Part shown: piece after piece, positions 1 through 10,301 of the stretch | Layout: each line of letters begins with the position of its first letter | How positions within the stretch are numbered: position 1 is the first letter of the stretch | NCBI GenBank assembly: GCA_949373255.1 | Contig: CASICS010000023.1 | Location: 1 to 38,865 of the forward strand | DNA from: an uncultured SAR86 cluster bacterium | GTDB lineage: Bacteria > Pseudomonadota > Gammaproteobacteria > Magnimaribacterales > AG-339-G14 | Length of the DNA: 38,865 nucleotides | Direction of reading: 5' to 3' | Notes under the pieces: generated by a model | Seen by the model: the letters and a program-made list of their open reading frames with translations, nothing else | Told to the model about the DNA's origin: nothing | Database searches by the model: none | Position numbers and translations under genes: made by a program

Positions 1-1280
1 CGAATAGCTGATTCTGTTCCTGATTTTCTGATGTTAATTCTGCCATCTTTTAATTTTACTTTTTCTAAGAAGCTCTCACATAAAGCAATAAATTTTTTAT
101 TGCTTAAAATTTTATCTGGATCAGACGAATTTATTTTCGTTAAAATTTGAGGGTATTTTTTAAATGGCTTTAGAAGTTGGCTTAATGATTTATCTGAACA
201 TAAAATTGCTTCTAAAAATTTAATTGATGAGACAATTGCATCTCCAGTATTTGCCAGGTCTAAACACATTATATGACCGGATTGCTCACCGCCCAATTCC
301 CATTCGAGTTCTTCTAATTTCTGAAGAACATGCCTATCTCCCACATCAGACCTGATTAAATCAATCCCAAATTCTTTTAAAGCGATTTCTAACCCTTTAT
401 TTGTCATAGTAGTTCCAACTACACCTTTTGAACCCAATGTGATCTGATTTTCAAACTTATCTCTAGCCAAAATAAATAAAACCTCATCACCATCAATTTC
501 TTCAGAGTTTTCGTCAACAAAAATCAGTCTATCGCCATCTCCGTCCAAAGCTAATCCATAATCTGCAGAATGTTTTTTTACTTCGTTTTTTAAAAACTCT
601 ATATTAGTTGATCCGCAATCTTTATTAATGTTCAGTCCATCAGGTTTGTCTGCAATTACAATAAGTTCTGCTCCTAACTCCCTAAATACTTTTGGAGCAA
701 CATCATAAGCTGCTCCATTTGCTACATCTAGAACGATCTTAAGGCTAGAAAAGTTAATATCCCTTTTTAAGGAGCTCTTACAAAATTCAATATACCTGCC
801 ATTTGCATCACTAATTCTTTCTGCCTTTCCAAGGGATTTTGCATCAACCACGGTCATCTCTTCAGCTAATTTTTTTTCTATTTTTTGCTCTAGCAAGTCA
901 GATATTTTTTTACCATCATCTCCAAAAAACTTGATTCCATTATCTTCGTAAGAATTATGCGAAGCGCTAATAACAACGCCTGCTTGCTTCTTAAAAGAGT
1001 TAGCTAAGTATGAAATAGCTGGTGTAGGCATAGGACCAACGAGCCTTACATTAACGCCTGCAGCAATTATTCCTGCCTGTAAGGCAGTTTCTAACATATA
1101 ACCAGATATCCTAGTATCTTTACCAATAATTAAAGTATGGATTCCTTCTTCCTTAAAAACTGAACCCGCTGCCCATCCGAGTTTTAGAATAAATTCTGGA
1201 TTTGTCTCTTTAGAAATTGAACCTCGAATTCCATCAGTTCCAAAATATTTTCTTTTATTGATTTTCAAAAGACTAACCAA
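1..1280 (-). CDS. glmM: Phosphoglucosamine mutase GlmM (3' end cut by window edge)
   Basis: Converts glucosamine-6-phosphate to glucosamine-1-phosphate in the cytoplasm, feeding UDP-GlcNAc to peptidoglycan and lipid A. Translation of the minus strand shows KYFGTDGIRG near the N-terminus, the phosphoserine loop GVVISASHN (Ser about residue 107), the metal loop DGDGDR and the phosphate-binding RKSGTE just before the edge. About 426 codons are present of a usual 445, so roughly 20 residues lie outside. There is no ATG. I chose TTG at 1280 because GGAG (minus strand, 1290-1287) sits 6 nt upstream. A second in-frame TTG at 1268 would also fit the family N-terminus. The start overlaps the folP stop, so the two are probably co-translated. 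Identification is firm; the exact start is uncertain. Confidence 0.95.
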   Translation of the reverse strand, partial: MVSLLKINKRKYFGTDGIRGSISKETNPEFILKLGWAAGSVFKEEGIHTLIIGKDTRISGYMLETALQAGIIAAGVNVRLVGPMPTPAISYLANSFKKQAGVVISASHNSYEDNGIKFFGDDGKKISDLLEQKIEKKLAEEMTVVDAKSLGKAERISDANGRYIEFCKSSLKRDINFSSLKIVLDVANGAAYDVAPKVFRELGAELIVIADKPDGLNINKDCGSTNIEFLKNEVKKHSADYGLALDGDGDRLIFVDENSEEIDGDEVLFILARDKFENQITLGSKGVVGTTMTNKGLEIALKEFGIDLIRSDVGDRHVLQKLEELEWELGGEQSGHIMCLDLANTGDAIVSSIKFLEAILCSDKSLSQLLKPFKKYPQILTKINSSDPDKILSNKKFIALCESFLEKVKLKDGRINIRKSGTESAI

Positions 1281-2070
1281 AAATTTCTCCTATTTTTTTT
1301 ACTGCATCTGAAACATTGTGGACGCGGATAATATTTGCTCCATTCATAGCAGAAATTATACCAGCACATAAGCTTGCATCATCTAAATCTTTGTTTGAAG
1401 TTAATTTTTTTAAAAAACCTTTTCTCGATATACCAACTAAAGACTTATTAGAAAATTTTGAGTAATTAAAGCTACTTAAAATTTCTAAGTTCTCTTTTAC
1501 ACTTTTACCGTATCCAAATCCTGGATCTAAGATAATTTTTTTTGAATCTATTCCAGACTCTATTAAAGATTCAATTTGCTCTTCAAAATAAAGCGTTATC
1601 TCTTCGCAAATATTCAACACAGAAGAGTTTTCTTTTTTATGCATTATACAAACTGGTAAATTAGAATTTCTAACTTCTTTTTTGGATTCAATATCTTTTA
1701 AAGAGTTCACGTCATTTATTAAGCCTATTCCATTTTTTATAGCCTCTCTTAATACTTTTGGTTTTGAAGAGTCTATCGAAAAGATAGTGTCAAAATCTTT
1801 AATAACTTCTAGAACAGGGATTATTCTATCTAGTTCTTCTTCTTCAGATATTGGAATATAGCCAGGCCGCGTTGATTCAGCACCAATATCTATAAATGAA
1901 GCCCCACTTTTTTCCATGTATTCGATTTCCTTAATAATCTTAGAAAGATCGGTTTTAGAATTTTTCTTTGAAAAAAATTTTCCGCCATCGGAAAAGGAAT
2001 CTGGAGTTACATTGATAATCCCCATGATTCTGGGGATATCAAAATTCAGCTCTTTATTGCCAAAGAGCAT
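1273..2070 (-). CDS. folP: Dihydropteroate synthase
   Basis: Condenses p-aminobenzoate with hydroxymethyl-dihydropterin pyrophosphate to make dihydropteroate in folate synthesis; target of sulfonamides. The 265-residue TIM-barrel protein shows INVTPDSFSDGG (19-30), DIGAESTRPG (61-70), the conserved Asp in FSIDSS (100), ND (119-120), DPGFGYGK (182-189), SRKGF (215-219) and the closing IRVHNV. Length is slightly short for the family (about 280). It starts 5 nt after the ftsH stop and overlaps glmM at its 3' end, matching the usual gammaproteobacterial order ftsH-folP-glmM. The loop after strand 5 (MHKKENSS) is not the common MHMQG form, but this loop varies in the family. Confidence 0.96.
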   Translation of the reverse strand: MLFGNKELNFDIPRIMGIINVTPDSFSDGGKFFSKKNSKTDLSKIIKEIEYMEKSGASFIDIGAESTRPGYIPISEEEELDRIIPVLEVIKDFDTIFSIDSSKPKVLREAIKNGIGLINDVNSLKDIESKKEVRNSNLPVCIMHKKENSSVLNICEEITLYFEEQIESLIESGIDSKKIILDPGFGYGKSVKENLEILSSFNYSKFSNKSLVGISRKGFLKKLTSNKDLDDASLCAGIISAMNGANIIRVHNVSDAVKKIGEIFG

Positions 2071-2075
2071 GAATA

Positions 2076-3986
2076 CTAAGTCTGGTTTGCTGGGTCAGTT
2101 AAAGGCGGGTCAGTTTTATCCTTATTTTTTTTGGTTCCTGAGTCATCATCTGAACTAGATCTAGGAGTTGCTCCTGCCATAATATCTTCAATCTGATCAC
2201 TATTTAAAGTTTCCAGTTCAACTAATGCCTTTGCCATTTTATGAAGCTTATCTAAATTATCCGTCAGAATCTTGGTGGCTTTTGCATAACAACCGTCAAT
2301 TATTTTTCTAGCTTCAGAATCTATTAATTCAGATGTTTGATCAGAAAATGTAGTTGAGGGATTTCCTGCAGATCTACCTAAGAAAGGCTCATCTCCTTGT
2401 TCTTCAGAATATTTCATCGGACCAAGCTTTTCAGAGTAGCCCCATTTAGTGATCATATTTCTTGCTAACTCAGAGGCTCGCTCAATATCATTGGAAGCGC
2501 CTGTAGTGACTCCTTCCTTACCATATATTAATTCCTCAGCAATTCTCCCACCATAGAGACCGCAAATTCTATCCAATATCGCTTGCTTGCTTAAACTATA
2601 TTTATCTTCTTCAGGTAAAAATACTGTCACCCCAAGAGCTCTTCCTCTAGGAATAATGGATACTTTATAAACTGGATCATGATCTTTCAGTTGTTTTCCA
2701 ATAATTGTATGACCTGCCTCATGATATGCGGTTTGAGTTTTATCCTTTTCACTCATAACCATAGATCTTCTTTCCGCTCCCATCATTACTTTATCTTTAG
2801 CTAGTTCTAACTCAGACATAGAAACTTTTTTCTTTCCAGATCTAGCAGCGAATAAAGCGGCCTCGTTAATTAGATTAGCTAAATCAGCTCCTGAGAACCC
2901 TGGGGTTCCTCTTGCTATAAAAGATACTTCCACATCATCTGCAACTGGAACTTTTTTGATATGAACTTTTAAAATTTGCTCTCTACCTTTGATGTCTGGC
3001 AATGGAACAACGACTTGTCTATCGAAACGCCCCGGTCTTAGAAGAGCTGGATCTAAAACATCAGGTCTATTCGTAGCAGCAATAATGATCACTCCTTCAT
3101 TAGATTCAAAACCATCCATTTCTACTAATAATTGATTTAAGGTCTGCTCTCTTTCATCATGACCACCGCCCATACCGGCTCCTCTATGTCTTCCAACAGC
3201 ATCTATTTCATCGATAAATACAATACACGGAGATTGTTTTTTAGCTTGCTCAAACATATCTCTAACTCTCGATGCTCCAACTCCTACAAACATTTCAACA
3301 AAATCAGATCCAGAAATAGTAAAGAAAGGAACTTTTGCTTCTCCAGCTATTGCTCTAGCAAGAAGAGTTTTTCCAGTTCCTGGTGAACCTACCATCAAAA
3401 TACCTCTAGGAATTTTTCCACCAAGTTTTTGAAATTTTGTAGGATCTCTTAAAAAATCTACTAATTCTTGAACTTCTTCTTTAGCTTCTTCGACTCCTGC
3501 AACGTCTTTAAAAGTAGTCTTAACTTTGCCGCCTTCAAGCATTTTCGCTTTACTTTTACCAAAACTCATAGGACCGCCTTTTCCTCCAGCTCCGCCTTGC
3601 ATCTGCCTCATAAAAAAGAAGAAAATTGCTAAAATTATAAGGATTGGAAAACTTGCGACTAGTAATTGCGACCAAATACTATCTGACTCTGGCTGCTCTC
3701 CTAAAACTTCTACTTGGTGAGTAAATAGATCATTCATTAATCGATCATCTTGAACATACAGAGGTCTAGTGGTGGTGAAAGTTGATCCATCGCCAAGTGT
3801 TCCATCTATTGTAAAACCATCACCCTTAAAAGAAACGCTACTTATTTGATCTTTGTTTATTAAAGATACGAATTCTGAATATGTCATAGATTTTTTTGGA
3901 GCCGCTTCATAAGCATTTTGAACGGCAAAAAAGGTCATTCCAACGATGGCCATCCATAAAAGAGCATTTTTCATAAGTTGTGACAT
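2076..3986 (-). CDS. ftsH: ATP-dependent inner-membrane zinc metalloprotease FtsH
   Basis: Hexameric AAA+ protease that extracts and degrades membrane and soluble proteins; in E. coli its substrates include LpxC and sigma-32. Seen: TM helix about 7-24, a periplasmic segment, TM helix about 105-127, Walker A GSPGTGKT (200-207), pore motif FVGVG (233-237), Walker B IVFIDEID (255-262), second-region-of-homology arginines near 317-323, zinc motif HEAGH (422-426) and a third ligand Asp near 500 in GASNDIERA. The C-terminal tail is hydrophilic and rich in D, S and K. Length (636) is normal. AGGA lies just upstream of the ATG and rlmE ends 12 nt before it, as in the rlmE-ftsH operon of other gammaproteobacteria. 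Confidence 0.98.
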   Translation of the reverse strand: MSQLMKNALLWMAIVGMTFFAVQNAYEAAPKKSMTYSEFVSLINKDQISSVSFKGDGFTIDGTLGDGSTFTTTRPLYVQDDRLMNDLFTHQVEVLGEQPESDSIWSQLLVASFPILIILAIFFFFMRQMQGGAGGKGGPMSFGKSKAKMLEGGKVKTTFKDVAGVEEAKEEVQELVDFLRDPTKFQKLGGKIPRGILMVGSPGTGKTLLARAIAGEAKVPFFTISGSDFVEMFVGVGASRVRDMFEQAKKQSPCIVFIDEIDAVGRHRGAGMGGGHDEREQTLNQLLVEMDGFESNEGVIIIAATNRPDVLDPALLRPGRFDRQVVVPLPDIKGREQILKVHIKKVPVADDVEVSFIARGTPGFSGADLANLINEAALFAARSGKKKVSMSELELAKDKVMMGAERRSMVMSEKDKTQTAYHEAGHTIIGKQLKDHDPVYKVSIIPRGRALGVTVFLPEEDKYSLSKQAILDRICGLYGGRIAEELIYGKEGVTTGASNDIERASELARNMITKWGYSEKLGPMKYSEEQGDEPFLGRSAGNPSTTFSDQTSELIDSEARKIIDGCYAKATKILTDNLDKLHKMAKALVELETLNSDQIEDIMAGATPRSSSDDDSGTKKNKDKTDPPLTDPANQT

Positions 3987-3998
3987 ATTAATCCTATT

Positions 3999-4583
3999 TT
4001 AATTATTCTTATCTGTACCTAAAATATAACATTCATTCGATTTTATCCTTGAAGCATCTGGTTTAATTCTTTTTACTGAATTAAATCTACTAGAAAGTTC
4101 TTTGTTTAAAAACAAAAAAGATTCGCCTTCAAAACATTTTGCAAGAAATTTACCCCCTTTTACAAGGAATTTATCTACTATGCTTAGCTCGATTTCTAAT
4201 AACTCAATCATATTCATAGTATCGCTAAAAGCTATCCCACTTATATTGGGGGCAATATCAGAGATTACAATATCTTTTGGGCCTTTAATAACCTCCATAT
4301 TTAAAACTCTCAAATCTTCCTTGATAAAATTTATACCCTTTATCTTATCCATCTCTAAAATATCAATTCCAGTAATTGATCCAGAAGATCCTATGTTTTC
4401 ATTAGCTACCTGACACCAGCCGCCTGGAGCACATCCAAGATCTAATACATTTTGATTTTTAGAAAATAATTTTTCGGATTTATTTATTTGAAGCAACTTA
4501 AAAGCAGCTCTAGATCTATAGCCTTTTTTCTTTGCAAGGGAATTATATTTTTCACCTAAATAGTATGAAGAATCTTTTGCCAC
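3999..4583 (-). CDS. rlmE: 23S rRNA 2'-O-methyltransferase RlmE (FtsJ/RrmJ)
   Basis: Methylates the 2'-OH of U2552 in 23S rRNA during late 50S assembly. The 194-residue Rossmann methyltransferase has the SAM motif DLGCAPGGW (48-56) and an apparently complete K-D-K-E catalytic tetrad: Lys29 in RAAFKL, Asp109 in SDIAPN, Lys149 in FLAKCF and Glu184 in SNECYIL. It is about 15 residues shorter than E. coli RlmE, mostly at the N-terminus. Its ATG shares one base with the greA stop (TAATG), implying translational coupling. The small RNA-binding gene yhbY, which neighbours rlmE in enterobacteria, is absent here. Confidence 0.96.
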   Translation of the reverse strand: MAKDSSYYLGEKYNSLAKKKGYRSRAAFKLLQINKSEKLFSKNQNVLDLGCAPGGWCQVANENIGSSGSITGIDILEMDKIKGINFIKEDLRVLNMEVIKGPKDIVISDIAPNISGIAFSDTMNMIELLEIELSIVDKFLVKGGKFLAKCFEGESFLFLNKELSSRFNSVKRIKPDASRIKSNECYILGTDKNN

Positions 4584-5068
4584 TATTTATGGAGCACGGA
4601 TAAAATTTCGTATTCTTGTATTCCCGAAGGGCTCTCGAATTTAACTATGTCACCCTCCTCTTTCCCGATTAAAGCTCTAGCCAATGGGGAAGAATATGAG
4701 ATTTTTCCAGTCAAAACATCAGCTTCATCTTCACCTACTACTCGGTAAGAGACTTCCGCATCATCAGAAAGATTGACCATAGATATAGTTGTTCCAAAAA
4801 TTATCTTTCCTGAGCTAGGAATTGATAAAACATCTATTACTTGGGCTCTACTCAACTTTGATTCAATTTCTCTAATTCTTGCTTCTGCCAGGCCTTGTTG
4901 CTCTTTAGCAGCATGATATTCAGCATTTTCTTTTAAATCTCCAAATTCTCTAGCCGTAGCTATCTCTTTAGAAATCTTAGGTCTTTGGGTGGTTAAATGA
5001 TCAAGCTCTTCACGCAACAGGATTTCTCCCTTTACAGTCATTGGCTCTCTATCTTCAATTCCACTCAT
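4583..5068 (-). CDS. greA: Transcription elongation factor GreA
   Basis: Binds the RNA polymerase secondary channel and stimulates cleavage of backtracked transcripts. Seen: an N-terminal coiled-coil hairpin with the conserved tip [18 protein letters not shown] containing the acidic pair, the AQVIDV linker, then the C-terminal FKBP-like domain with [14 protein letters not shown]. The start at 5068 gives 161 residues, close to the family's 158, and forms an ATGA overlap with the carB stop. An ATG 11 codons upstream (5101) would lie inside carB and add residues not found in the family. A third in-frame ATG at 5041 would also be possible, but E. coli GreA likewise has a few residues before that position. 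Confidence 0.95.
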   Translation of the reverse strand: MSGIEDREPMTVKGEILLREELDHLTTQRPKISKEIATAREFGDLKENAEYHAAKEQQGLAEARIREIESKLSRAQVIDVLSIPSSGKIIFGTTISMVNLSDDAEVSYRVVGEDEADVLTGKISYSSPLARALIGKEEGDIVKFESPSGIQEYEILSVLHK

Positions 5069-8000
5069 TTGTGTATATCTTGAAGTTTTTGGACTGACCA
5101 ATCAAGTTCATTCGTAATTACTTTACAAATTGCAATTGCACCTTGAATGGTCGTAGTACAGCAAATCTTTTGATCTAGAGCTGTTCTTCTAATAGAAGCC
5201 GAATCTTTGATTGATTCCCTACCTTCTGTTGTGTTTATAACAAGACTAATTTCGTTGTTTTTCATTAAATCTATTATGTGAGGTCTACCTTCAATAACTT
5301 TATTAATTTGTTTTGCTTCGTACCCAAGTTCATTTAGCTTTCTAACTGTTCCTTTAGTTGCAACGAGTGAAAAATTTTTAGAAGTTAAATCTTTAGCAAT
5401 TTCTTCTAGAAATTCTTTATCAGTATCTCTTACGCTTATAAAAGCAGCTCCGCTTTTTGGAATTTTGACTCCCGCAGCTATTTCTGCTTTCTCAAAAGCC
5501 TCAATAAATGTTTTTCCTATCCCCATTACTTCCCCTGTGGATCTCATTTCTGGGCCTAAAATAGGATCAACATTTTGAAATCTATCGAAAGGCATTACGG
5601 CTTCTTTAACACTATAAAAGTCTAATTCTGGAACTGAATCTATTCCTTGATCTTTTAAAGATATTCCTGCCATTACTCGCGCAGCAATTGCAGCAAGGGG
5701 CATGCCTAAAGCTTTTGAAACAAATGGAATTGTTCTTGATGCCCTAGGATTCACTTCGAGTAAATATATTTTTTCATTTACATATGCCAATTGGACATTA
5801 ACTAAACCAATTATTTCCATATTTTCTATAACTTTCGTAACTTCTTTTTTTATATTTTCTAAAGCATCATGACTAATATTGTAAGGAGGGATTGAGCAAG
5901 CTGAATCTCCTGAATGCACTCCGGCTTGTTCTATATGTTGTAAGATTCCACAAATAAGAATATCTTTTCCATCACTAATAGCTTCTACGTCGAATTCAAT
6001 TGCTACATCTAAGAATTTATCTAAAAGAACTGGATTTGAGTCATTTACTTGAAATGCTTCTGTTAGATATATTATCAAGTCTTCTGTTCCATAAACAATT
6101 TCCATTGCTCTTCCACCCAAAACATAAGACGGTCTTACAACTATCGGGTAACCAATTTTATTTCCTATTTCAATAGCTTGCTCTTTGTTGGAAGCCATTC
6201 CATTTGGAGGCTGAGTTAAGTTATTTTTTTCAACAAACTCTAAAAACCTTGCTCTATCTTCTGAAAGGTCAATTTGATCTGGAGATGTTCCAAAAATAGG
6301 AACATTAAGTCTTTCTAAATCATTAGCTAACTTGAGAGGAGTCTGTCCTCCATATTGAATTATCAATCCATCTGGTTTTTCAACATCAACGATCTCCATG
6401 ACATCTTCTAATGTTATGGGTTCAAAATATAAACGATCTGATGTGTCGTAATCTGTAGAAACAGTTTCGGGGTTACAATTTACCATTATTGTTTCGAATC
6501 CATTTTCTTTTAATGCTTGAGCAGCATGAACACAACAATAATCAAATTCGATTCCTTGTCCAATTCTATTTGGACCTCCGCCTAGCACCATTACTTTTTT
6601 TCTATCTGTCGGGTTAGATTCGCATTCATCCTGATAGGTTGAATACATATAAGCTGTTGTTGTTCTAAATTCAGCAGCACAAGTATCAACTCTCTTAAAG
6701 ACAGGATTAATGCTTAACTCCTTTCTTGAAGATCTAACATTCTCTTCCGAAGAAGATAATATCGAAGATATCCTTTTATCAGAAAAACCTATTTTTTTTG
6801 CTTCTAAAAACTTTTCTTTATTCGTTAGAAAACCTTCTTTTTGAATTTCTTTCTCAAAATCAATAATATCTTTTAATTCCGATAAGAACCAAGGATCTAT
6901 TCCACTCATTTGATGGATATCATCTATAGAATAATCTTGTCTTAAAGCTTCGCCTAAGAAGTAAATTCTTTCTGGTGTTGGAGTTATTATTCCAGCTCTT
7001 AATTCTGATTTTTTTAGAGGTTTATCAAAGGGATCTAGACCACTTTTATCTATTTCTAAACCTCTAATGGCCTTTTGAAAAGATTCTTTAAAAGTTGAAC
7101 CAATCGCCATAACTTCTCCAACAGATTTCATTTGTGAAGTTAAGGTATGAGTGGCTCCGGAAAATTTTTCGAAATTAAATCTAGGTATTTTCGTTACCAC
7201 ATAATCAATAGTAGGTTCAAAAGATGCGGGTATGCCATCTTCACTAATATCGTTTTCCAATTCATCTAAAGTAAAACCTACTGCAAGTTTGGCTGCTATT
7301 TTTGCAATTGGAAAACCTGTTGCTTTAGAAGCTAAAGCTGAGGATCTGGAAACTCTTGGGTTCATCTCTATTACAACCATATCTCCATTTTTAGGATTTA
7401 TAGCAAATTGCACGTTGGAGCCTCCCGTTTCAACTCCAATTTCTCTTAGAATTGCCATAGAAGCATCGCGCATATGTTGATATTCTTTGTCTGTAAGGGT
7501 TTGTGCAGGAGCAACTGTTATTGAGTCGCCAGTATGCACGCCCATAGGGTCAAAATTTTCAATACTGCAAATAATTATGCAATTATCTGCCTTATCTCTA
7601 ACAACTTCCATTTCGTATTCTTTCCAGCCTGTTAAATACTGATCTATATAAAGCTCTGTAGTAGGAGAAAGATCCAAGCCTCTCTCGCATATGTATTCAA
7701 ATTCATCAATATTGTAAGCAATACCGCTCCCTGTTCCGCCCATAGTAAAGTTTGGTCTGATGATGCATGGAAAACCGACCTCAGAAAGAATCCCATTTGC
7801 TTCTTCAAGGTTATGAGCTAGTCCGGCTTTAGGTGTCTTTAAACCAATTTTCTCTATAGCTTGGGCAAATTTTTCTCTATCTTCAGCCTTATCAATAGCA
7901 TCTTTAGTGGCACCTATAAGCTCAACATCAAATTCTTTCAAAACTCCGTGCTTGTCTAAATCTAAAGCCGCATTCAAACCAGTTTGGCCTCCCATGGTAG

Positions 8001-8262
8001 GTAAAATTGCATCTGGTTTTTCAATGGCGATTATCTTTTTTAAAGACTCCCAATTAATAGGCTCGATATAAGTAGCATCAGCTAATTCTGGATCAGTCAT
8101 TATTGTTGCTGGATTTGAATTTACTAAAATCACTCTAAACCCTTCTTCTCTCAAAGCTTTGCATGCCTGAACTCCAGAATAATCAAACTCACATGCTTGT
8201 CCTATGACTATAGGTCCTGCTCCGATAATTAGTATAGATTTTAAATCTGTTCTTTTAGGCAT
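5065..8262 (-). CDS. carB: Carbamoyl-phosphate synthase large subunit
   Basis: Makes carbamoyl phosphate from bicarbonate, ammonia (delivered by CarA) and two ATP, for pyrimidine and arginine synthesis. The 1065-residue protein (E. coli 1073) shows the duplicated ATP-grasp architecture: first half opening with [22 protein letters not shown] and containing [16 protein letters not shown], and second half opening with [18 protein letters not shown] and containing [14 protein letters not shown]. These are followed by a C-terminal MGS-like allosteric domain (about 935-1065). The ATG follows the carA stop with no gap, and the 3' end overlaps greA by 4 nt. The order carA-carB-greA is standard in gammaproteobacteria. 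Confidence 0.98.
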   Translation of the reverse strand: MPKRTDLKSILIIGAGPIVIGQACEFDYSGVQACKALREEGFRVILVNSNPATIMTDPELADATYIEPINWESLKKIIAIEKPDAILPTMGGQTGLNAALDLDKHGVLKEFDVELIGATKDAIDKAEDREKFAQAIEKIGLKTPKAGLAHNLEEANGILSEVGFPCIIRPNFTMGGTGSGIAYNIDEFEYICERGLDLSPTTELYIDQYLTGWKEYEMEVVRDKADNCIIICSIENFDPMGVHTGDSITVAPAQTLTDKEYQHMRDASMAILREIGVETGGSNVQFAINPKNGDMVVIEMNPRVSRSSALASKATGFPIAKIAAKLAVGFTLDELENDISEDGIPASFEPTIDYVVTKIPRFNFEKFSGATHTLTSQMKSVGEVMAIGSTFKESFQKAIRGLEIDKSGLDPFDKPLKKSELRAGIITPTPERIYFLGEALRQDYSIDDIHQMSGIDPWFLSELKDIIDFEKEIQKEGFLTNKEKFLEAKKIGFSDKRISSILSSSEENVRSSRKELSINPVFKRVDTCAAEFRTTTAYMYSTYQDECESNPTDRKKVMVLGGGPNRIGQGIEFDYCCVHAAQALKENGFETIMVNCNPETVSTDYDTSDRLYFEPITLEDVMEIVDVEKPDGLIIQYGGQTPLKLANDLERLNVPIFGTSPDQIDLSEDRARFLEFVEKNNLTQPPNGMASNKEQAIEIGNKIGYPIVVRPSYVLGGRAMEIVYGTEDLIIYLTEAFQVNDSNPVLLDKFLDVAIEFDVEAISDGKDILICGILQHIEQAGVHSGDSACSIPPYNISHDALENIKKEVTKVIENMEIIGLVNVQLAYVNEKIYLLEVNPRASRTIPFVSKALGMPLAAIAARVMAGISLKDQGIDSVPELDFYSVKEAVMPFDRFQNVDPILGPEMRSTGEVMGIGKTFIEAFEKAEIAAGVKIPKSGAAFISVRDTDKEFLEEIAKDLTSKNFSLVATKGTVRKLNELGYEAKQINKVIEGRPHIIDLMKNNEISLVINTTEGRESIKDSASIRRTALDQKICCTTTIQGAIAICKVITNELDWSVQKLQDIHK

Positions 8263-9384
8263 CTAGTTTTTCTCTTTGAATTTTTTTATATTAAAAATAA
8301 ATTTATCAAATAAACTTTGTATGTCTTTTGGGCCAGGACTTGCTTCTGGATGACCTTGAAACCCAAATACATTTCCATTCTGGGATGAAATACCTTGAAT
8401 AGATTTATCAAATAAAGATCTGTGAGTTACTTCGACATTTTCATTTAAGCTTTTTTCGCTGATTGTAAATCCATGATTTTGACTAGTTATAAAAACAGAT
8501 TTATTTTCTAAATTTTGAACTGGGTGATTGGCTCCATGATGACCAAACTTCATTTTTTCTGTTTTTAAATCTAGAGCTAAACCCAGTAATTGATGGCCAA
8601 GGCAAATACCAAAAATAGGAAAGCCCTGTTCTATTAATTCCTTAATTGAAGATATGGCATAACTACAGGGCTCTGGATCTCCAGGACCATTTGAAAGGAA
8701 AATTCCATCGGGATTTTCTTTAATAATTTCTGAAGCAGGAGTTTCAGCCGGAACAACCTTAACTTCGCAACCTCTATCTACTAATAGTCTTAAAATATTG
8801 TGCTTAACACCAAAGTCATAGGCGATAACTTTATATATTGGCTTCAAGGGAACCGATTGATAAGAGGGTTTATCCCAAGTATAAGTTTCTTTCGTGCTGA
8901 CGACTTTGGCTAGATCTTTTCCTTTTAAATCATCGAAACTATTTAATAAAGATTGAGCTTCTTTTTCAGAAAAATTTCCTGGAACTATTGCGGCAATTTG
9001 AGAACCTTTTTCACGAAGAATTCTAGTAAGTTTTCTAGTATCTATATTAGCAATCCCTGAAATTTCTTTTTCTGCGAGAAAGTTCGACAAATCATTTTCT
9101 CTTCTCCAGCTACTTTCTATTTTAGAGAGCTCTTTTATAACTACTCCTGAACAACCGCCATATCTAGACTCCAGATCTTCTTCATTAACGCCCGTATTAC
9201 CAATATGCGGATATGTGAAACATACAATTTGGTCGGTATAAGAAAGGTCAGTTATAATTTCTTGGTAACCGGTCATTGAGGTATTGAAGATTAGCTCGCC
9301 TACTTTTGGAATATCAGAACCAAAACTGATTCCGTGGAATAGGTCTCCCGATTTTAAAATTAAGGTAGCTGGCTTAAAATCCAT
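8263..9384 (-). CDS. carA: Carbamoyl-phosphate synthase small (glutaminase) subunit
   Basis: Class I glutamine amidotransferase that releases ammonia and channels it to CarB. The 373-residue protein (E. coli 382) has the N-terminal CPSase domain with NTSMTGYQEI and a C-terminal GATase with the nucleophile Cys261 in FGICLGHQ, and His345 and Glu347 in GFQGHPEAS. SNGPGDP (231-237) is also present. AGGG lies 4 nt before the ATG. It is the first gene of the minus-strand run carA-carB-greA-rlmE-ftsH-folP-glmM. dapB, which precedes carA in many gammaproteobacteria, is not here; carA is divergent from map instead, with inverted repeats in the shared region that may control it. Confidence 0.98.
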   Translation of the reverse strand: MDFKPATLILKSGDLFHGISFGSDIPKVGELIFNTSMTGYQEIITDLSYTDQIVCFTYPHIGNTGVNEEDLESRYGGCSGVVIKELSKIESSWRRENDLSNFLAEKEISGIANIDTRKLTRILREKGSQIAAIVPGNFSEKEAQSLLNSFDDLKGKDLAKVVSTKETYTWDKPSYQSVPLKPIYKVIAYDFGVKHNILRLLVDRGCEVKVVPAETPASEIIKENPDGIFLSNGPGDPEPCSYAISSIKELIEQGFPIFGICLGHQLLGLALDLKTEKMKFGHHGANHPVQNLENKSVFITSQNHGFTISEKSLNENVEVTHRSLFDKSIQGISSQNGNVFGFQGHPEASPGPKDIQSLFDKFIFNIKKFKEKN

Positions 9385-9530
9385 TTTTCCCTAAAGGCGA
9401 TATTAAATTTTTAAAAAAAATCGCGACATAGAGAAAACTAAGGATCGCGATTATTTGTTCTAATGCCGTTTGCATTAGAAAATGACTATAATGAAATTAT
9501 CTTAGTTAGTCTACGTAATATATAAATAAA
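9385..9530. promoter_or_regulatory. Divergent carA/map control region with inverted repeats
   Basis: This 146-nt gap is the longest non-coding stretch in the window. It holds a perfect 9-bp inverted repeat, TTCTAATGC / GCATTAGAA (9458-9466 and 9472-9480, loop CGTTT). TATAAT at 9487-9492 lies 38 nt before the map GTG, and the palindrome covers the position where a -35 would be; no good -35 hexamer is visible. ATCGCGA also occurs twice in direct orientation at 9420-9426 and 9444-9450, 24 bp apart. Taken with flanking bases these form an inverted pair AATCGCGA / TCGCGATT (9419-9426, 9445-9452). The -10 call and the operator role are inference; the palindrome could equally fold in RNA as part of the carA leader. 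Confidence 0.45.
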
Positions 9531-10301
9531 GTGATAAAAACTGCAAAAGAAATAGAAAAGATGAGAATTGCTGGAAAATTAGCAGCAAAAACTTTAGAAA
9601 TGATTGAGGAATACGTTAAATCCGGCGTCTCTACTGGCGCCCTTGATGATATCTGTCATGACTATATAGTTAATGAAATTGACTGCATCCCAGCTTGCTT
9701 GAATTACAAGGGATATCCAAAAACGATTTGCACTTCCATAAATCAAGTTATATGTCACGGGATACCAGATGAAAAACAGATTCTTAAAGATGGAGATATT
9801 ATAAATATTGATATCACCGTTATTAAAGACGGCTTTCATGGTGATACAAGTAAAATGTTTTTTGTTGGGAATAAAAAACCTCATGCAGAAAGATTAGTGA
9901 AAATTACACAAGAATGTCTCTATAAAAGTATAGAACTAGTCAAGCCTGGAGCTAGACTTGGAGATATTGGAAATGTTATTCAGAAACATGCAGAAAATAA
10001 TCATTACTCTGTAGTACGAGATTATTGTGGTCATGGTTTAGGTCTTAATTTTCATGAAGAGCCTCAAGTTCTTCATTATGGCCAACCTAATACTGGAATG
10101 TCTTTGAAAGAAGGTATGTGTTTTACAATTGAACCAATGATCAATGTAGGAACTCATAAAACAAAGCTATCGAAGAAAGATGGCTGGACGGTTGAAACAG
10201 TAGATGGAAGATTATCTGCACAATGGGAACATACAATATTGGTTACGAGTGACGGGGCCGAAGTGCTTACAAAAAGAGAAGAAGAAAGCTTTGATAAATG
10301 A
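9531..10301 (+). CDS. map: Methionine aminopeptidase type I
   Basis: Removes the initiator Met from nascent proteins. The 256-residue pita-bread-fold enzyme has all five metal ligands in order: Asp94 (INIDIT), Asp105 (GDTS), His168 (CGHGLG), Glu201 (TIEPM) and Glu233 (QWEHT), plus the substrate-binding His in ICHGIP (about 77). The start is GTG at 9531, giving the expected family N-terminus; there is no clear Shine-Dalgarno sequence. The stop overlaps the dapC ATG by 4 nt. In E. coli and pseudomonads glnD lies next to map in this neighbourhood; here dapC follows directly. Confidence 0.97.
   Translation: MIKTAKEIEKMRIAGKLAAKTLEMIEEYVKSGVSTGALDDICHDYIVNEIDCIPACLNYKGYPKTICTSINQVICHGIPDEKQILKDGDIINIDITVIKDGFHGDTSKMFFVGNKKPHAERLVKITQECLYKSIELVKPGARLGDIGNVIQKHAENNHYSVVRDYCGHGLGLNFHEEPQVLHYGQPNTGMSLKEGMCFTIEPMINVGTHKTKLSKKDGWTVETVDGRLSAQWEHTILVTSDGAEVLTKREEESFDK

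Noticed and set aside
1632-1659. Unusual MHKKENSS loop in dihydropteroate synthase as a sign of sulfonamide resistance
   Set aside because: This loop varies among normal chromosomal DHPS proteins; the position in a core operon and intact catalytic motifs give no sign of an acquired sul gene.
5069-5101. Upstream ATG for greA at 5101
   Set aside because: It lies inside carB, adds 11 residues absent from GreA proteins, and the ATGA overlap at 5065-5068 is a better start.
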